DNA from: Streptomyces sp. AC558_RSS880
Lineage (GTDB): Bacteria; Actinomycetota; Actinomycetes; Streptomycetales; Streptomycetaceae
Direction: 5' to 3'
Length of the DNA stretch: 64,000 nt
NCBI RefSeq assembly: GCF_019049255.1
Contig: NZ_JAGMUJ010000130.1
Location: forward strand, 315,973 to 379,972
The notes below the pieces were generated by a model. The model was given only the letters and a program-made list of their open reading frames with translations. It made no database searches and was not told where the DNA came from. Below are positions 15,450-23,968 of the stretch, one piece after another. The position numbers were made by a program, and so were the translations under genes. Position 1 is the stretch's first letter, and every line of letters starts with the position of its first letter.

Positions 15450-16662
15450 GGGCGTCCAGCCGGGACTCCCAGGTGGAGGCGGTCGAGCTGAGCTCCTCCG
15501 GTTCCACCGCCAGCCGCAGTCCGGGCAGCCGGTGCAGCAGGACGTCGACGGCGATCTCGACGAGGGACTGTCCGATGTTCTGTCCGGGGCACTCGTGCGG
15601 ACCCGAACTGAACGCCAGGTGTGCCTGGTTGCCCTGGACGGACACCCCGGCGTCCGGACGGATCTCGGGGTCCCGGTTGCCCGCGGCGAGCCCCAGCACC
15701 AGCAGGTCGCCCTCCTGGACGCGGTGACCACCGAGCTCCAGGTCGCTCGCGGCGAAGCGGCCCGGCAGGACGGCCAGCGGCGGGCTGTCCCACATGACCT
15801 CCTCCACGATCTCGGAGACGTTCAGCCGGCCGCTGATCAGCCCGGAGAGCCGCGAGGTGTCGCTGAGGACCAGTTGCAGCACCCGGGCCAGCAGATTGCT
15901 GGTGGTGGTGTGCGCGGCGATCAGCACCAGACGCAGATGGCTGACGACCTCGTCCTCGTCGAGCCCTGCGCGGTGCTCCAGCAGGGCGGTGGCGAGATCG
16001 CTGCCGGGCTCGGAGCGTTTGCGCACGACGAGTTCGCCGAGGATCTCCTGGATGCGCGCGTCGTGGGCGACGGCGTCCTCGCCGCCCCCCAGGACCTGTG
16101 CGCAGGACTCGACCAGGTCGCGCCCCTCCGCCTCGGGCAGCCCCAGCAGGCGGCTGAGCACCAGCATCGGCAGGTAATCGGCGTAGTCGTGCACCAGGTC
16201 GGCGCGTCCGGTGTCCGCGAACGCGTCGATCTGTTTGTTGGCGTAGTGCGTGGCGTGCCGGCGGATGCCGCGGCCGGCCGCCGCCTGGAGGGCGTCGGTG
16301 ACGGCCGCGCGGAGCCTGCGGTGCGGTTCGCCGTCCTGGGAGACGCAGTCGGGACGCCAGCCGAGCATCGGGATCAGCGGTGAGTTCTCGTCGACGCGGC
16401 CGTCGATCCGGTCCCGCCAGATGCGGGCGTCCCGGGTGAACTGGCGTGGGTTGTCCAGCACCCGGCGGGCGTCCCGGTAGCCGAGCACCAGCCAGGCCGG
16501 CACCTCGCCCTCCAGGAGCACGGGCGCCACCGGGCCGTGCTCCTTGCGCAGCCGTTCGTAGACGCCGGCCGGGTCGGTGGCCGCCTCCGGCCCGTACAGC
16601 CGGACGGGCTCCGCGCCGTGGTGGGCGACGGGGCAGCCGCGGGGGGTGTCCGGGTCGTTCAT
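15427..16662 (-). CDS. cvnE: Cytochrome P450 of the CYP157 type, conservon member (CvnE)
   Basis: 411 aa. The haem-binding loop FSSGPHECPGQ is normal, with the ligand Cys at about residue 358. The K-helix E-x-x-R motif, otherwise nearly universal in P450s, is absent: the position reads E288-V-M-W291. Loss of this Arg is a known peculiarity of the CYP157 family found in Streptomyces conservons. The I helix reads IAAHTTTSN, with Thr where an acidic residue usually precedes the catalytic Thr. The start codon overlaps the GTPase stop by 4 nt, so translation is coupled. Redox partners are not in the window. Whether it is a true monooxygenase and on what substrate is unknown; the convergent terpene synthase is a tempting source. 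Confidence 0.9.
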   Translation of the reverse strand: MNDPDTPRGCPVAHHGAEPVRLYGPEAATDPAGVYERLRKEHGPVAPVLLEGEVPAWLVLGYRDARRVLDNPRQFTRDARIWRDRIDGRVDENSPLIPMLGWRPDCVSQDGEPHRRLRAAVTDALQAAAGRGIRRHATHYANKQIDAFADTGRADLVHDYADYLPMLVLSRLLGLPEAEGRDLVESCAQVLGGGEDAVAHDARIQEILGELVVRKRSEPGSDLATALLEHRAGLDEDEVVSHLRLVLIAAHTTTSNLLARVLQLVLSDTSRLSGLISGRLNVSEIVEEVMWDSPPLAVLPGRFAASDLELGGHRVQEGDLLVLGLAAGNRDPEIRPDAGVSVQGNQAHLAFSSGPHECPGQNIGQSLVEIAVDVLLHRLPGLRLAVEPEELSSTASTWESRLDALPVEFGG

Positions 16663-17264
16663 CGGGACTCCCCGGCGACGACCGAGCGTTCCTTCAGGTG
16701 CCGGATCAGGGCGACCAGCACGTCACGGCTGGAGGCACGGTCACGGGCGTCGAAGGACACCACCGGGATGTGCGCGGGGATGTCCAGGGCGTCCCGTATC
16801 TCCTCGACCGGGAAGTCCTTGGAGTCGGGGAAGACGTTGAGGGCGATGACGAACGGCACCTTCTGCCGCTCCATCTCCTCGATCGCCCGGAAGCTGGAGG
16901 CCAGCCGCCGGGTGTCCACCAGGACGACCGCGCCGAGCGCCCCCTTGAAGAGCCCGTTCCACAGGAACCAGAACCGCTCCTGTCCGGGCGTGCCGAACAG
17001 GTACAGCACCAGGCTGTCGTTGAGGCCGATCTTGCCGAAGTCCAGGCTGACGGTGGTCTGCGACTTGTCGGCGACCCCGATGAGGTCGTCGACGCCGGCG
17101 CTGGCCTGGGTGAGCGTCTCCTCGGTGGTGAGCGGCCTGATGTCGCTCACCGAGCGGACCATGGTGGTCTTCCCGGTGCCGAAGCCGCCGGCGATCATCA
17201 CCTTCACCGAGCGGATGTCCCCGCCGCCGTGCCGGCCGGGTCGGTCAAAGCCTTTCAAGTCCAC
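16659..17264 (-). CDS. cvnD: Conservon small GTPase (CvnD)
   Basis: 201 aa from GTG 17264, with GGAGG 6 nt upstream. G1 is GGFGTGKTTMV, the G3 region is LFGTPGQERFWF, and the G4 region is FVIALNVFPDS, with Asn retained. This is the MglA/Rab-like GTPase of actinobacterial conservons. In S. coelicolor the Cvn proteins are thought to form a membrane-associated complex, resembling a G-protein system, that affects development and secondary metabolism. The start lies 20 nt inside the DUF742 gene and the stop overlaps the P450 start, so the five genes form one translationally coupled operon. Confidence 0.92.
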   Translation of the reverse strand: MDLKGFDRPGRHGGGDIRSVKVMIAGGFGTGKTTMVRSVSDIRPLTTEETLTQASAGVDDLIGVADKSQTTVSLDFGKIGLNDSLVLYLFGTPGQERFWFLWNGLFKGALGAVVLVDTRRLASSFRAIEEMERQKVPFVIALNVFPDSKDFPVEEIRDALDIPAHIPVVSFDARDRASSRDVLVALIRHLKERSVVAGESR

Positions 17265-17616
17265 TGAGTACCTCCTCAAGGAGCGCGAGGTCGGGCCCGC
17301 GCCCGGCGACGTGTGCCGGGACGGGGTCACGGGCTTCGACCCGGCCCGCGTCCAGCAGGTCCGACAGCAGCACCGCGAGAATGTTGAACGGCAGCCCGAG
17401 GTGGGCGCCGAGTTCGGCGACCGAGAGCGGCTCACGGCAGCGCCGGACGATCTCCTCGTGCTCGTGCTGCAGGCCCGGGACGGGGCCCGAGCGGGAGACG
17501 ACGAGGGTCGCCACGTCGAGGCCGGCCGCCGAGCCGCCCGGTCCGCTGCGCCCTCCGGTGAGGACGTAGTAACGCTCGAGACCGGACGGGTCCGCCGGCC
17601 GGCGGGGAGCACTCAT
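17245..17616 (-). CDS. cvnC: Conservon DUF742 protein (CvnC)
   Basis: 123 aa, ATG 17616 overlapping the stop of the roadblock gene (ATGA). The sequence RYYVLTGGRSGP at the start and REPLSVAELGAHLGLPFNILAVLLSDLLDAGRVEAR in the second half is the DUF742 pattern, which resembles a winged-helix fold. DUF742 proteins are always found in conservons between the roadblock protein and the GTPase, and their biochemical role is unsettled. Confidence 0.92.
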   Translation of the reverse strand: MSAPRRPADPSGLERYYVLTGGRSGPGGSAAGLDVATLVVSRSGPVPGLQHEHEEIVRRCREPLSVAELGAHLGLPFNILAVLLSDLLDAGRVEARDPVPAHVAGRGPDLALLEEVLSGLERL

Positions 17617-18023
17617 CCAGAGTGCTCCTCCAGGCGCGGAGTGGTCCCGAGGAGCTCGCCCATTCTGCGGGCGAGGTCCCTCATCTGGTGTCCGAGCAGC
17701 CCCTGGTCCAGGCCCTCCCGGGCGAGGACGCCGAGGTAGGTCTCCACGCCGGCGCGGACCACGAAGAGGTGGCCGCCGTCGACCTCGATCATCGCCAGCC
17801 GCAGCTGTCCCGCGTAGGCGGGGAACTGCTCGGCGACCGGCTGGGCCAGGGCCTGCAGGCCGGCCACCACCGCCGCGAAGCGGTCGACGTCGTCGGGGTC
17901 GTCCGCCCCGTAGGAGGTGATGGCCTTGCCGTCGCTGGAGGCCACGAGGGCGAAGCGGATCTCCTGGATGCTCTCGACGAGGTCGCGGAGCGCCCAGCTC
18001 ACGTCGGTTCCCTGCTGCGTCAT
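17613..18023 (-). CDS. cvnB: Conservon roadblock/LC7 protein (CvnB)
   Basis: 136 aa. The fold ALVASSDGKAITSYG, AVVAGLQALAQPVAEQF and LRLAMIEVDGGHLFVVRAG is a roadblock/LC7 domain, the family that includes MglB, the regulator of the MglA GTPase. It is presumed to bind CvnD. ATG 18023 overlaps the stop of the kinase gene by 4 nt. Confidence 0.92.
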   Translation of the reverse strand: MTQQGTDVSWALRDLVESIQEIRFALVASSDGKAITSYGADDPDDVDRFAAVVAGLQALAQPVAEQFPAYAGQLRLAMIEVDGGHLFVVRAGVETYLGVLAREGLDQGLLGHQMRDLARRMGELLGTTPRLEEHSG

Positions 18024-19654
18024 GTGGTCTGGTCGCTCTCTTCGGTGCGGTGCTCGGTGGACTCACGTCCGGTGGGGGTGTCACGGTCGCCGGGCGTCCG
18101 GGGCGCCGGGTCGCCGGCGCGACCGGCGGTGGCGAAGGCGGCGAGGCCGGTGAAGGAGGCGTCCGGCGGTACGGCGGCCACGGCGGCGCCCGTCGTCGGC
18201 CCGGCCGGTGCGACGGGCCGCGGGGCGTCCGCGCCGGTCCGCCTGGAGCGGCGGCGGGGCAGTCCGCCGGGGGTGGTGTCGGCGGACTCGGCGGATTCGT
18301 CCGGGGCCGGTCCGACGGTGGCCGACGACGCCGGGCCGGGCTCGGCGGGGGTCTCCGCCGCGGTGGTCGCGGGCAGCGGGCTGAAGTACTTGTGCGGTAC
18401 GACGACCACCACGGAGGTGCCGAGCCAGGGGGAGTCCGCGAAGGTGACGCGGATGCCGTAGCGGCGGGCGAGGATGCCGACGACCCGCAGACCGATGTTG
18501 GCGTCCTCGGTGATGCCGCCGATGCCCGCCCCGGGCGCGGTGCCCGCGAGGGCGTGTTCGGCCGCGCGCTTCTTCTCCTCGCTCAGGCCCTTGCCGGAGT
18601 CCTGGATCTCGATGCCGACGCCGTTGGGGACCTCGCGGCCGGAGACCACCACGGGTTCCGTGGGCGGCGAGTAGCGTGCCGCGTTGTCGAGCAGATGGGC
18701 GAAGATCAGCGTGAGGTGGTCCACCAGTCCGCCGTCCACGCCGAGTTCGGGGAGCCGGCTCAGTTGGACGCGGTGGAAGTCCTTGATCCGGCCGATGCCG
18801 CCGCGCACCACGCTCAGCAGCCGCTGCGGCTCCTGCCACTGCCTGCCGGGCCGGTCGGAACCGCCGAGGACGCCGATGCTGGCGGCCAGGCAGTCGGCGG
18901 GGCCGATCTCCTGGTCGAGTTCCATCAGCCCCCGGGCGACGGCGGGCAGCCGGCCGTGTTCGCCCTGCATCTCGTGGAGCCGGCCGCGGAGCTTGCTGGT
19001 CAGTACGTGGATGCGGTTGCCGATGCTGATGACGGCCTGTTCGGCGGAGGTGGAGCGGTCGAACTCCTCCTCCAGGCCGATCAGTGCGGTGCGCAGCAGC
19101 TTGCGGAGTTCGGTCTGGAGGGCGGCGCCGACCTTCGCGCACTGGTTGACGCCCGGCAGCAGGTCGTCGATGGCGTCACCGGCGCGCAGCCGTCCGATCG
19201 CCTCCGGGAGCTGCTCGTCGGCGAGGCGGGCGACCGCGGACAACTGGTGGGCCAGCTGCTCCCGCCGGGCCTCGGTCTCCTCGGCGAGCCGTGCCTCGTA
19301 GGTCCTGGCCTGTCCGGCCAGCCGCTCCTCGAACTCCTGCTCCCTGGTGGTGCGTTCGGCGGTGAACCTCCGCTCCTGGTCCGCCATGTGCTGCTGCCAC
19401 CGCCGGGTGTGCTCGGCCTGCGAGGCGCGGTGGGCGTCCTCCGCGCGCAGCAGCCGGATCCGGTACCGGAGCATGAGCCGTACGCACACGGAGCAGGCGG
19501 CCGTCGCGGCGGCGCCGAGGACGGCCGTGGCGATCCGGTCCGAACTCATCGACGTGGCGGCGACCGTCCCGCCGCCGAGGCCGAACGGCATCAGCCACCA
19601 GCCGTGCCAGGCGACAGGGGCCCGCGCCGCCGGTGGCGGAGTGGCGAGTTCCAT
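18020..19654 (-). CDS. cvnA: Conservon sensor histidine kinase (CvnA)
   Basis: About 544 aa. ATG 19654 is preferred (GAAGG 6 nt upstream); further in-frame starts reach 19720. Two membrane spans occupy about residues 15-65, with almost no extracellular loop. A long charged coiled coil (about 68-125, with EAR/QEFEERL heptads) and a dimerisation/ATPase unit follow. The HATPase_c domain shows the N-box HLLDNAARYSPP and the G-box IQDSGKGLS, and ends near VVVVVPHKYFSPLP. The last 110 residues are Pro/Ala/Thr-rich and probably disordered. No periplasmic sensing domain is present, so the signal may be sensed in the membrane or cytoplasm. No response regulator is adjacent, as is usual for conservons. 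Confidence 0.9.
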   Translation of the reverse strand: MELATPPPAARAPVAWHGWWLMPFGLGGGTVAATSMSSDRIATAVLGAAATAACSVCVRLMLRYRIRLLRAEDAHRASQAEHTRRWQQHMADQERRFTAERTTREQEFEERLAGQARTYEARLAEETEARREQLAHQLSAVARLADEQLPEAIGRLRAGDAIDDLLPGVNQCAKVGAALQTELRKLLRTALIGLEEEFDRSTSAEQAVISIGNRIHVLTSKLRGRLHEMQGEHGRLPAVARGLMELDQEIGPADCLAASIGVLGGSDRPGRQWQEPQRLLSVVRGGIGRIKDFHRVQLSRLPELGVDGGLVDHLTLIFAHLLDNAARYSPPTEPVVVSGREVPNGVGIEIQDSGKGLSEEKKRAAEHALAGTAPGAGIGGITEDANIGLRVVGILARRYGIRVTFADSPWLGTSVVVVVPHKYFSPLPATTAAETPAEPGPASSATVGPAPDESAESADTTPGGLPRRRSRRTGADAPRPVAPAGPTTGAAVAAVPPDASFTGLAAFATAGRAGDPAPRTPGDRDTPTGRESTEHRTEESDQTT

Positions 19655-20020
19655 CTGCATCCTTCGAAGCAACATGGGGGGGTGTGCAATGGGGGGGTGT
19701 GCGACGGGGACCGCCCTCATGCGTACGCACCACGAAGCGACCCGTCGCGATGTCGGTCAACTCGCGGCGCTGGCAAGGAGCTTATCGGGTCGGCAGCCCT
19801 GTGGATCAAGTCCGGCCGCTGCCTGAAGTGAGGGTTCTGTCACGCTCCGACGAGGACTTCCGGGACCGACCGACCGGTTCGAAAGAACTCGGTCGCAATT
19901 CGAAGACATATGTCAATCGAACATGCTCAAATGCACTCGACCGAAGGTAACTTGCAAGGAGGGGACCGGTGTTGGGACCGGTCCGCTCCCCGTTGCACGG
20001 AGCAGGCTGGAGGCGATGAC
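19655..20020. promoter_or_regulatory. Divergent control region between cvnA and the STAS gene
   Basis: 366 bp without a gene. It holds two 14-bp direct copies of ATGGGGGGGTGTGC at 19674-19687 and 19689-19702, immediately upstream of the kinase gene, and a 10-bp palindrome GACATATGTC at 19905-19914 in an AT-rich stretch. A TTGACA on the minus strand overlaps that palindrome but lacks a good -10. These are the most likely regulatory sites for the conservon and the STAS gene. Confidence 0.4.
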
Positions 20021-20404
20021 GTGGTGCGGTACGAACCTGCACCGCTGACCCGGCACCTGCGCGTCCGCCACGACCGGGGACACACGGTGCTGGAGTTCCG
20101 CGGTGAGATCGACATCGCCGCGGCCGCGGAGATCGCCCCGCACCTGGACATGGCGACCGCCGAACCGGACGCCCGGATCGTGATCGACCTGACCCACGTC
20201 GAGTTCTTCGACCTCTCCGGGCTGCGCCTGCTGTACCGGGCCCGGCAGCGGATCACGGACGGCCCCGGCCGGCTGCGCCTCGTGTGCACCCACCCGCTGA
20301 CCCTGCGCATGCTGCGGATCACCGGCACGTCCCGTCTGCTGCCGCCGTGGCCGACCCTGGACGCGGCCCTGGAACAGCCGGGGACCGCCTCCGGCCCACT
20401 CTGA
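20021..20404 (+). CDS. STAS-domain anti-anti-sigma factor
   Basis: 127 aa from GTG 20021, with GGAGG 7 nt upstream. The single STAS domain shows HTVLEFRGEIDIAAAAEIAPHL and VIDLTHVEFFDLSGLRLL. The Ser in DLSG is the residue phosphorylated by anti-sigma kinases in SpoIIAA/RsbV relatives. It may be a substrate of a SpoIIE-type phosphatase such as that at 6075-8453 (inference). It is transcribed divergently from the conservon. Confidence 0.9.
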   Translation: MVRYEPAPLTRHLRVRHDRGHTVLEFRGEIDIAAAAEIAPHLDMATAEPDARIVIDLTHVEFFDLSGLRLLYRARQRITDGPGRLRLVCTHPLTLRMLRITGTSRLLPPWPTLDAALEQPGTASGPL

Positions 20405-20534
20405 CCACCGGGGCCGCGACCCGACGCCCACCGTGCGCCCCTCCGTGCTCCCGGTGCGGTCGCCCGTTCCTCGACTTCCTTGTCTGTCCCGGGAACTGAG
20501 GGGCATGCGGTCAGGAGGAAGGAGGGCCGTCGCC

Positions 20535-21197
20535 ATGACGACTCCCGTGAAGGGACCGATCACGCGCGTACCCGGATGGGTGAAGGCGCTCGGCGCGGTG
20601 GTGCTGCTGCTCGTCGTGCTGTTCGCCGGGCTCCGGCTGAGCGTGCTGCCGGGCCTGAAGGACCTGTTCGGCACGGAGACCGAGGACCGCTCCGGACCCG
20701 CGCTCCTGGAGTCCGTCCAGGACATCAGCCGCTACGACGCCGCCTCGGGCAACTTCCAGGTGGTGGTGGACCTGGAGAAGGACACGAAGTTCCTGCCGGA
20801 CGCCGTCCGCGGCAGCCGCACGCTGTACGTGGGCGCGGGCACCGTCGACGCCTACGTCGACCTCGGGAAGCTGGACGAGGACGACGTACGGGTCGACGAC
20901 GACCGTACGTCCGCCACGCTGCGGCTGCCCCACGCCCGCCTGGACAAGCCGGCCCTGGACCCCGAGCGCTCCTACGCCGTGTCCAAGCAGCGCGGGCTGT
21001 TCGACCGGCTCGGCGACCTCTTCTCGGACAACCCGGGCAGTGAACAGGCCGTCCAGAAGCTCGCCGTGCGGCACATCGGCGACGCGGCGAAGGAGAGCGG
21101 ACTCATCGCCCGGGCCGAGACCAACACCACGGAGATGCTCGAAGGGCTGCTGCGCTCCCTGGGGTTCGAGGAGGTGCGGGTCGGCTACGGCGACTGA
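20535..21197 (+). CDS. DUF4230 membrane-anchored protein
   Basis: 220 aa, ATG 20535 with GGAGGAAGGAGGG upstream. A short cytoplasmic N-terminus and one membrane span (about 15-37) precede an extracytoplasmic domain starting GPALLESVQDISRYDAASGNFQVVVDLEKD, typical of DUF4230. These proteins are widespread in bacteria and of unknown function. It lies 58 bp before the VanZ-type gene on the same strand. Confidence 0.85.
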   Translation: MTTPVKGPITRVPGWVKALGAVVLLLVVLFAGLRLSVLPGLKDLFGTETEDRSGPALLESVQDISRYDAASGNFQVVVDLEKDTKFLPDAVRGSRTLYVGAGTVDAYVDLGKLDEDDVRVDDDRTSATLRLPHARLDKPALDPERSYAVSKQRGLFDRLGDLFSDNPGSEQAVQKLAVRHIGDAAKESGLIARAETNTTEMLEGLLRSLGFEEVRVGYGD

Positions 21198-21256
21198 CCC
21201 GCACAGCCGGGGGTAACCGGCGTATCACACAAGGAAGTTGACCACTGGAGGACCGA

Positions 21257-21805
21257 ATGGCCCGCGCCGTCCCACGTCCGCGCTCCCTGCTCCACCGGCG
21301 TCCGCGACCGTCCGGGCGCGGCACCGCAAAGGACGGTCCGGGGCGGCGCCCGCTGCCGCTGCTCCCGCGGTTGCTGGCGATGCTGTGCGCCTTCGTGTTC
21401 ATGGTCGCCTTCGCCGCGGTCCTGGCCCGGCTCACCCTGCACCCCTCCCCCGCCTCGGAGGCGCTGACCCACACCAATCTGCGTCCGGGCCGCTCGCTGC
21501 GGGCCTATCTGGACCAGCCCGCGCTGCGTGACGCCGTGCGTCAGATCGGCGGCAACATCCTGCTCGGCGTGCCCTTCGGCGTGCTCGCGCCGGTCGTCGC
21601 ACCGCGCACGCGCGGGTTCCTGCGGGTGCTGGTGCTGACGGCCGTCGTGATGCTGCTGGTGGAGTTCGCGCAGGGCGCCCTGGTGACCGGACGCGCCTTC
21701 GACATCGACGACGTCATCCTGAACACCGGCGGGGCGCTGCTCGGATACCTGCTCGTGGGCCGCCGCCTGAGCCGCGCCGTGCACGCGCGCCGCCCGAAGC
21801 CCTGA
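21257..21805 (+). CDS. VanZ-family membrane protein
   Basis: 182 aa, ATG 21257 after CTGGAGGACCGA. A basic N-terminal tail (about 35 aa) is followed by about four membrane spans. ALTHTNLRPG, GGNILLGVPFGVLAPVV, VEFAQ and AFDIDDVILNTGGALLGYL are the conserved VanZ-like features. VanZ confers low-level teicoplanin resistance in enterococcal clusters, but most VanZ-like proteins elsewhere have no known role. No van resistance genes are nearby, so resistance should not be assumed. Confidence 0.88.
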   Translation: MARAVPRPRSLLHRRPRPSGRGTAKDGPGRRPLPLLPRLLAMLCAFVFMVAFAAVLARLTLHPSPASEALTHTNLRPGRSLRAYLDQPALRDAVRQIGGNILLGVPFGVLAPVVAPRTRGFLRVLVLTAVVMLLVEFAQGALVTGRAFDIDDVILNTGGALLGYLLVGRRLSRAVHARRPKP

Positions 21806-21832
21806 CTCCCTGAGGCGTCCCTCCTCCAGGGG

Positions 21833-22096
21833 TCAGGGCCGCTCGTGCGCGCGTGGGGCCCCGCGCAGGGTCCAGGTGAACTTGTCGCCGCCCACCCAGC
21901 GGACCACGTCCGGGTCGTCCAGGTCGTGGACCGTGATCCCGAACGCGGCGGCGGCGTGCAGCACGTCGGTGACGGTCTTCGCCTCGCCGACCACCTGTCC
22001 GTCGATCTCCACGATCCGGAACGGCGGAGTCCCGGGCTGTACCCCGAGCACCATGATCCGCGGATGCGACATGTACGGGCTCGCGCTTTCGGTCAT
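21833..22096 (-). CDS. Small conserved hypothetical protein
   Basis: 87 aa. The sequence has a beta-rich centre (RIMVLGVQPGTPPFRIVEIDGQVVGEAKTVTDVLHAAAAFG) and a C-terminal GGDKFTWTLRG. I do not recognise a named domain. Coding is supported by a regular third-position GC pattern and its fit between the flanking stop codons. Start ATG 22096; an internal ATG lies at codon 9. It is convergent with the VanZ-type gene. Confidence 0.6.
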   Translation of the reverse strand: MTESASPYMSHPRIMVLGVQPGTPPFRIVEIDGQVVGEAKTVTDVLHAAAAFGITVHDLDDPDVVRWVGGDKFTWTLRGAPRAHERP

Positions 22097-22150
22097 GCAT
22101 CGAGGGTAGAGCGCGAACGGTGCGAACGCGGCGTGCGGGCGCGCCCGCGT

Positions 22151-22960
22151 TCAGGGCCGCCGCCAGTCGTCGCCCGTCAGGTGCGACCCGGCCTGCGGAC
22201 CCATCCGGAGCATTCCGCCGTCCACGCTCCAGGAGGCACCGGTGACGTAGGAGGCGTCGGGTCCGGCGAGGAAGGCGATGACCGCGGCGACCTCACGGGC
22301 GTCGCCGGGCCGTCCGAGAGGGACACCGGGGCGGCTCTCGGTGTGCGGGTCGGTGTCCTCCTGGCCGGTCATGGGCGTGGCGATCTCGCCGGGTGCGACC
22401 GCGTTGACGGTGATGCCGTGCTCGGCGAGCTCCAGCGCCATCACCTGGGTGAGCAGCCCGAGGCCGCCCTTGGCGGCGCAGTACGGCGCGGCGCCCACGC
22501 GGGGCTGGTGCTCGTGCACGGACGTCACGTTGACGATGCGGCCCCCGTCGCCCTGCCGGATCATGTGCCGCGCCGCCTTCTGCCCGCACAGGAACGGGCC
22601 GATCAGATCCACGTCGAGCACTTCGCGCACCTTCGACAGCTCCAGGTCCAGGAAGGGCGTCATCGTGCCCGTGCCGGCGTTGTTGACCAGCACGTCGACA
22701 CGGCCCAGACGGTCGCACAGCTCGTCGACGGTGTCCGCGGCGGCGGGCAGCCGGGTGAGGTCCAGGTGCGCCACCTCGGCCCGCCGCCCGTGCGCCCGGC
22801 ACTCCCGCGCCGTCTCCTCGGCGCCCTCGCGGTCGCCGTGCCAGGTGATGCCCACGTCCATGCCCGCGGCGGCCAGGCGTACGGCGGTGGCCCGGCCGAT
22901 GCCGGAGTCCGCGCCGGTGATCACGGCGACCTTGCTGCTCGGGGTGGCGGGGACGGACAT
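22151..22960 (-). CDS. Short-chain dehydrogenase/reductase
   Basis: 269 aa, ATG 22960 with AGGAGG upstream. This is a classical SDR: TGADSGIGRA is the NAD(P) loop, NNAG the structural motif, and VNVTSVHEHQPRVGAAPYCAAKGG the Ser-Tyr-Lys catalytic set. The end shows YVTGASWSVDGGM, as in glucose-dehydrogenase and 3-ketoacyl-reductase relatives. The Arg/His in the ITWHGDREGAEETA stretch suggests NADP. The substrate is not predictable. The minus-strand frame stays open to 25186, but that extension is an artefact of GC content. Confidence 0.9.
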   Translation of the reverse strand: MSVPATPSSKVAVITGADSGIGRATAVRLAAAGMDVGITWHGDREGAEETARECRAHGRRAEVAHLDLTRLPAAADTVDELCDRLGRVDVLVNNAGTGTMTPFLDLELSKVREVLDVDLIGPFLCGQKAARHMIRQGDGGRIVNVTSVHEHQPRVGAAPYCAAKGGLGLLTQVMALELAEHGITVNAVAPGEIATPMTGQEDTDPHTESRPGVPLGRPGDAREVAAVIAFLAGPDASYVTGASWSVDGGMLRMGPQAGSHLTGDDWRRP

Positions 22961-23281
22961 GCGGGCCTCCTGGTCGGCGACGGCGGGTGCGAGGCATCGC
23001 AGTACCCCGGCACGCGCGGGGCCAACCTCCGCGTCCGCCGTACGGCCGTACGCGCCCCGGGGAACCCCGGAGCGAGGACGGCCCACCGGACGGCGGCCGC
23101 GTGGCGCGACCCGCGCTCCGACGTCCTCGGGCACCGCGCCGGAGCACCGGGTGCCGTCTGGCCGGGTGGTCACCGCCCGGTCCGTGGACGAGCCGCCGGC
23201 GTGGCCCCGGAGCGGAAGGCGCCCTCCGGAGTGGCGGACGGCCGGGGTGGTACCCGTACCGCTCCCGAGGAAGGAGCGCGT
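22961..23281. other. Divergent intergenic region
   Basis: 321 bp between the SDR and HAD genes. It is GC-rich, with no convincing promoter, operator or small gene. Only the ribosome-binding sites at both ends are clear. Confidence 0.4.
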
Positions 23282-23938
23282 ATGGAACGGGCGGCCGTGT
23301 TCGACGTCGACGGCACTCTGGTCGACACCAACCACCTGCATGTGACGGCCTGGTGGGAGGCCTTCCGGCAGGCGGGCCACCGGGTGCCGATGCACGCCGT
23401 CCACCGGGCCGTGGGGCTGCCCTCCTCCGGTCTGGTCGCCCATCTGCTGGGCGAGGACCGGGACACCGGCCGCGACGACGAGCTGAGCGCGGCGCACAAG
23501 GCGCTGTACGGGCAGTACTTCGACCGGCTGCCCGCGCTGCCGGACGCCGGCCGGCTGCTGGAGCGGCTGCACCGGGACGGCTGGACGGTGGTGCTCGCCA
23601 CCTCGGCGGGCGGTGCCGAGCTGAGCGCGCTGCGCCGGGCGATCGACGCGGACGAGGCGATCGGCGCGACGGCGAGCGCCGACGACGTGGCGGAGGGCAA
23701 GCCCGCGCCGGAGCCCGTCGAGCACGCCCTGGAGCTGGCCGGGGTGCCCGCGGAGCGGGCGGTGTTCGTCGGTGACACGGTGTGGGACATGCGGGCGGGC
23801 AGCCGTGCCGGTGTGCGCTGCGTGGGCGTGCTGTGCGGCGGCATTCCGCGCGCCGACCTGGAGGAGGCCGGCGCGGACGCGGTCTACGACGACCCGGCCC
23901 ATCTGCTGGCGTCGCTGCCGGACAGTCCCCTGGCATGA
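23282..23938 (+). CDS. HAD-superfamily hydrolase (beta-phosphoglucomutase/phosphatase-like)
   Basis: 218 aa, ATG 23282 after GGAAGGAGCGCGT. The four HAD motifs are present: FDVDGTLVDTN (nucleophile Asp and acid/base Asp), LATSAGG (motif II Thr/Ser), Lys in VAEGKPAPEPVEHAL (motif III) and FVGDTVWDM (motif IV). A helical cap (about 18-85) places it in subfamily I, with the phosphoglycolate phosphatases and beta-phosphoglucomutases. The substrate is unknown. Confidence 0.9.
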   Translation: MERAAVFDVDGTLVDTNHLHVTAWWEAFRQAGHRVPMHAVHRAVGLPSSGLVAHLLGEDRDTGRDDELSAAHKALYGQYFDRLPALPDAGRLLERLHRDGWTVVLATSAGGAELSALRRAIDADEAIGATASADDVAEGKPAPEPVEHALELAGVPAERAVFVGDTVWDMRAGSRAGVRCVGVLCGGIPRADLEEAGADAVYDDPAHLLASLPDSPLA

Positions 23939-23968
23939 GGTCCCCCGGGGCCGGGATACCCGCGGGGC

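Noticed and set aside
21257..21805. VanZ-like gene as a glycopeptide resistance marker
   Set aside because: No vanHAX or other resistance genes are nearby, and most VanZ-like proteins are unrelated to resistance.
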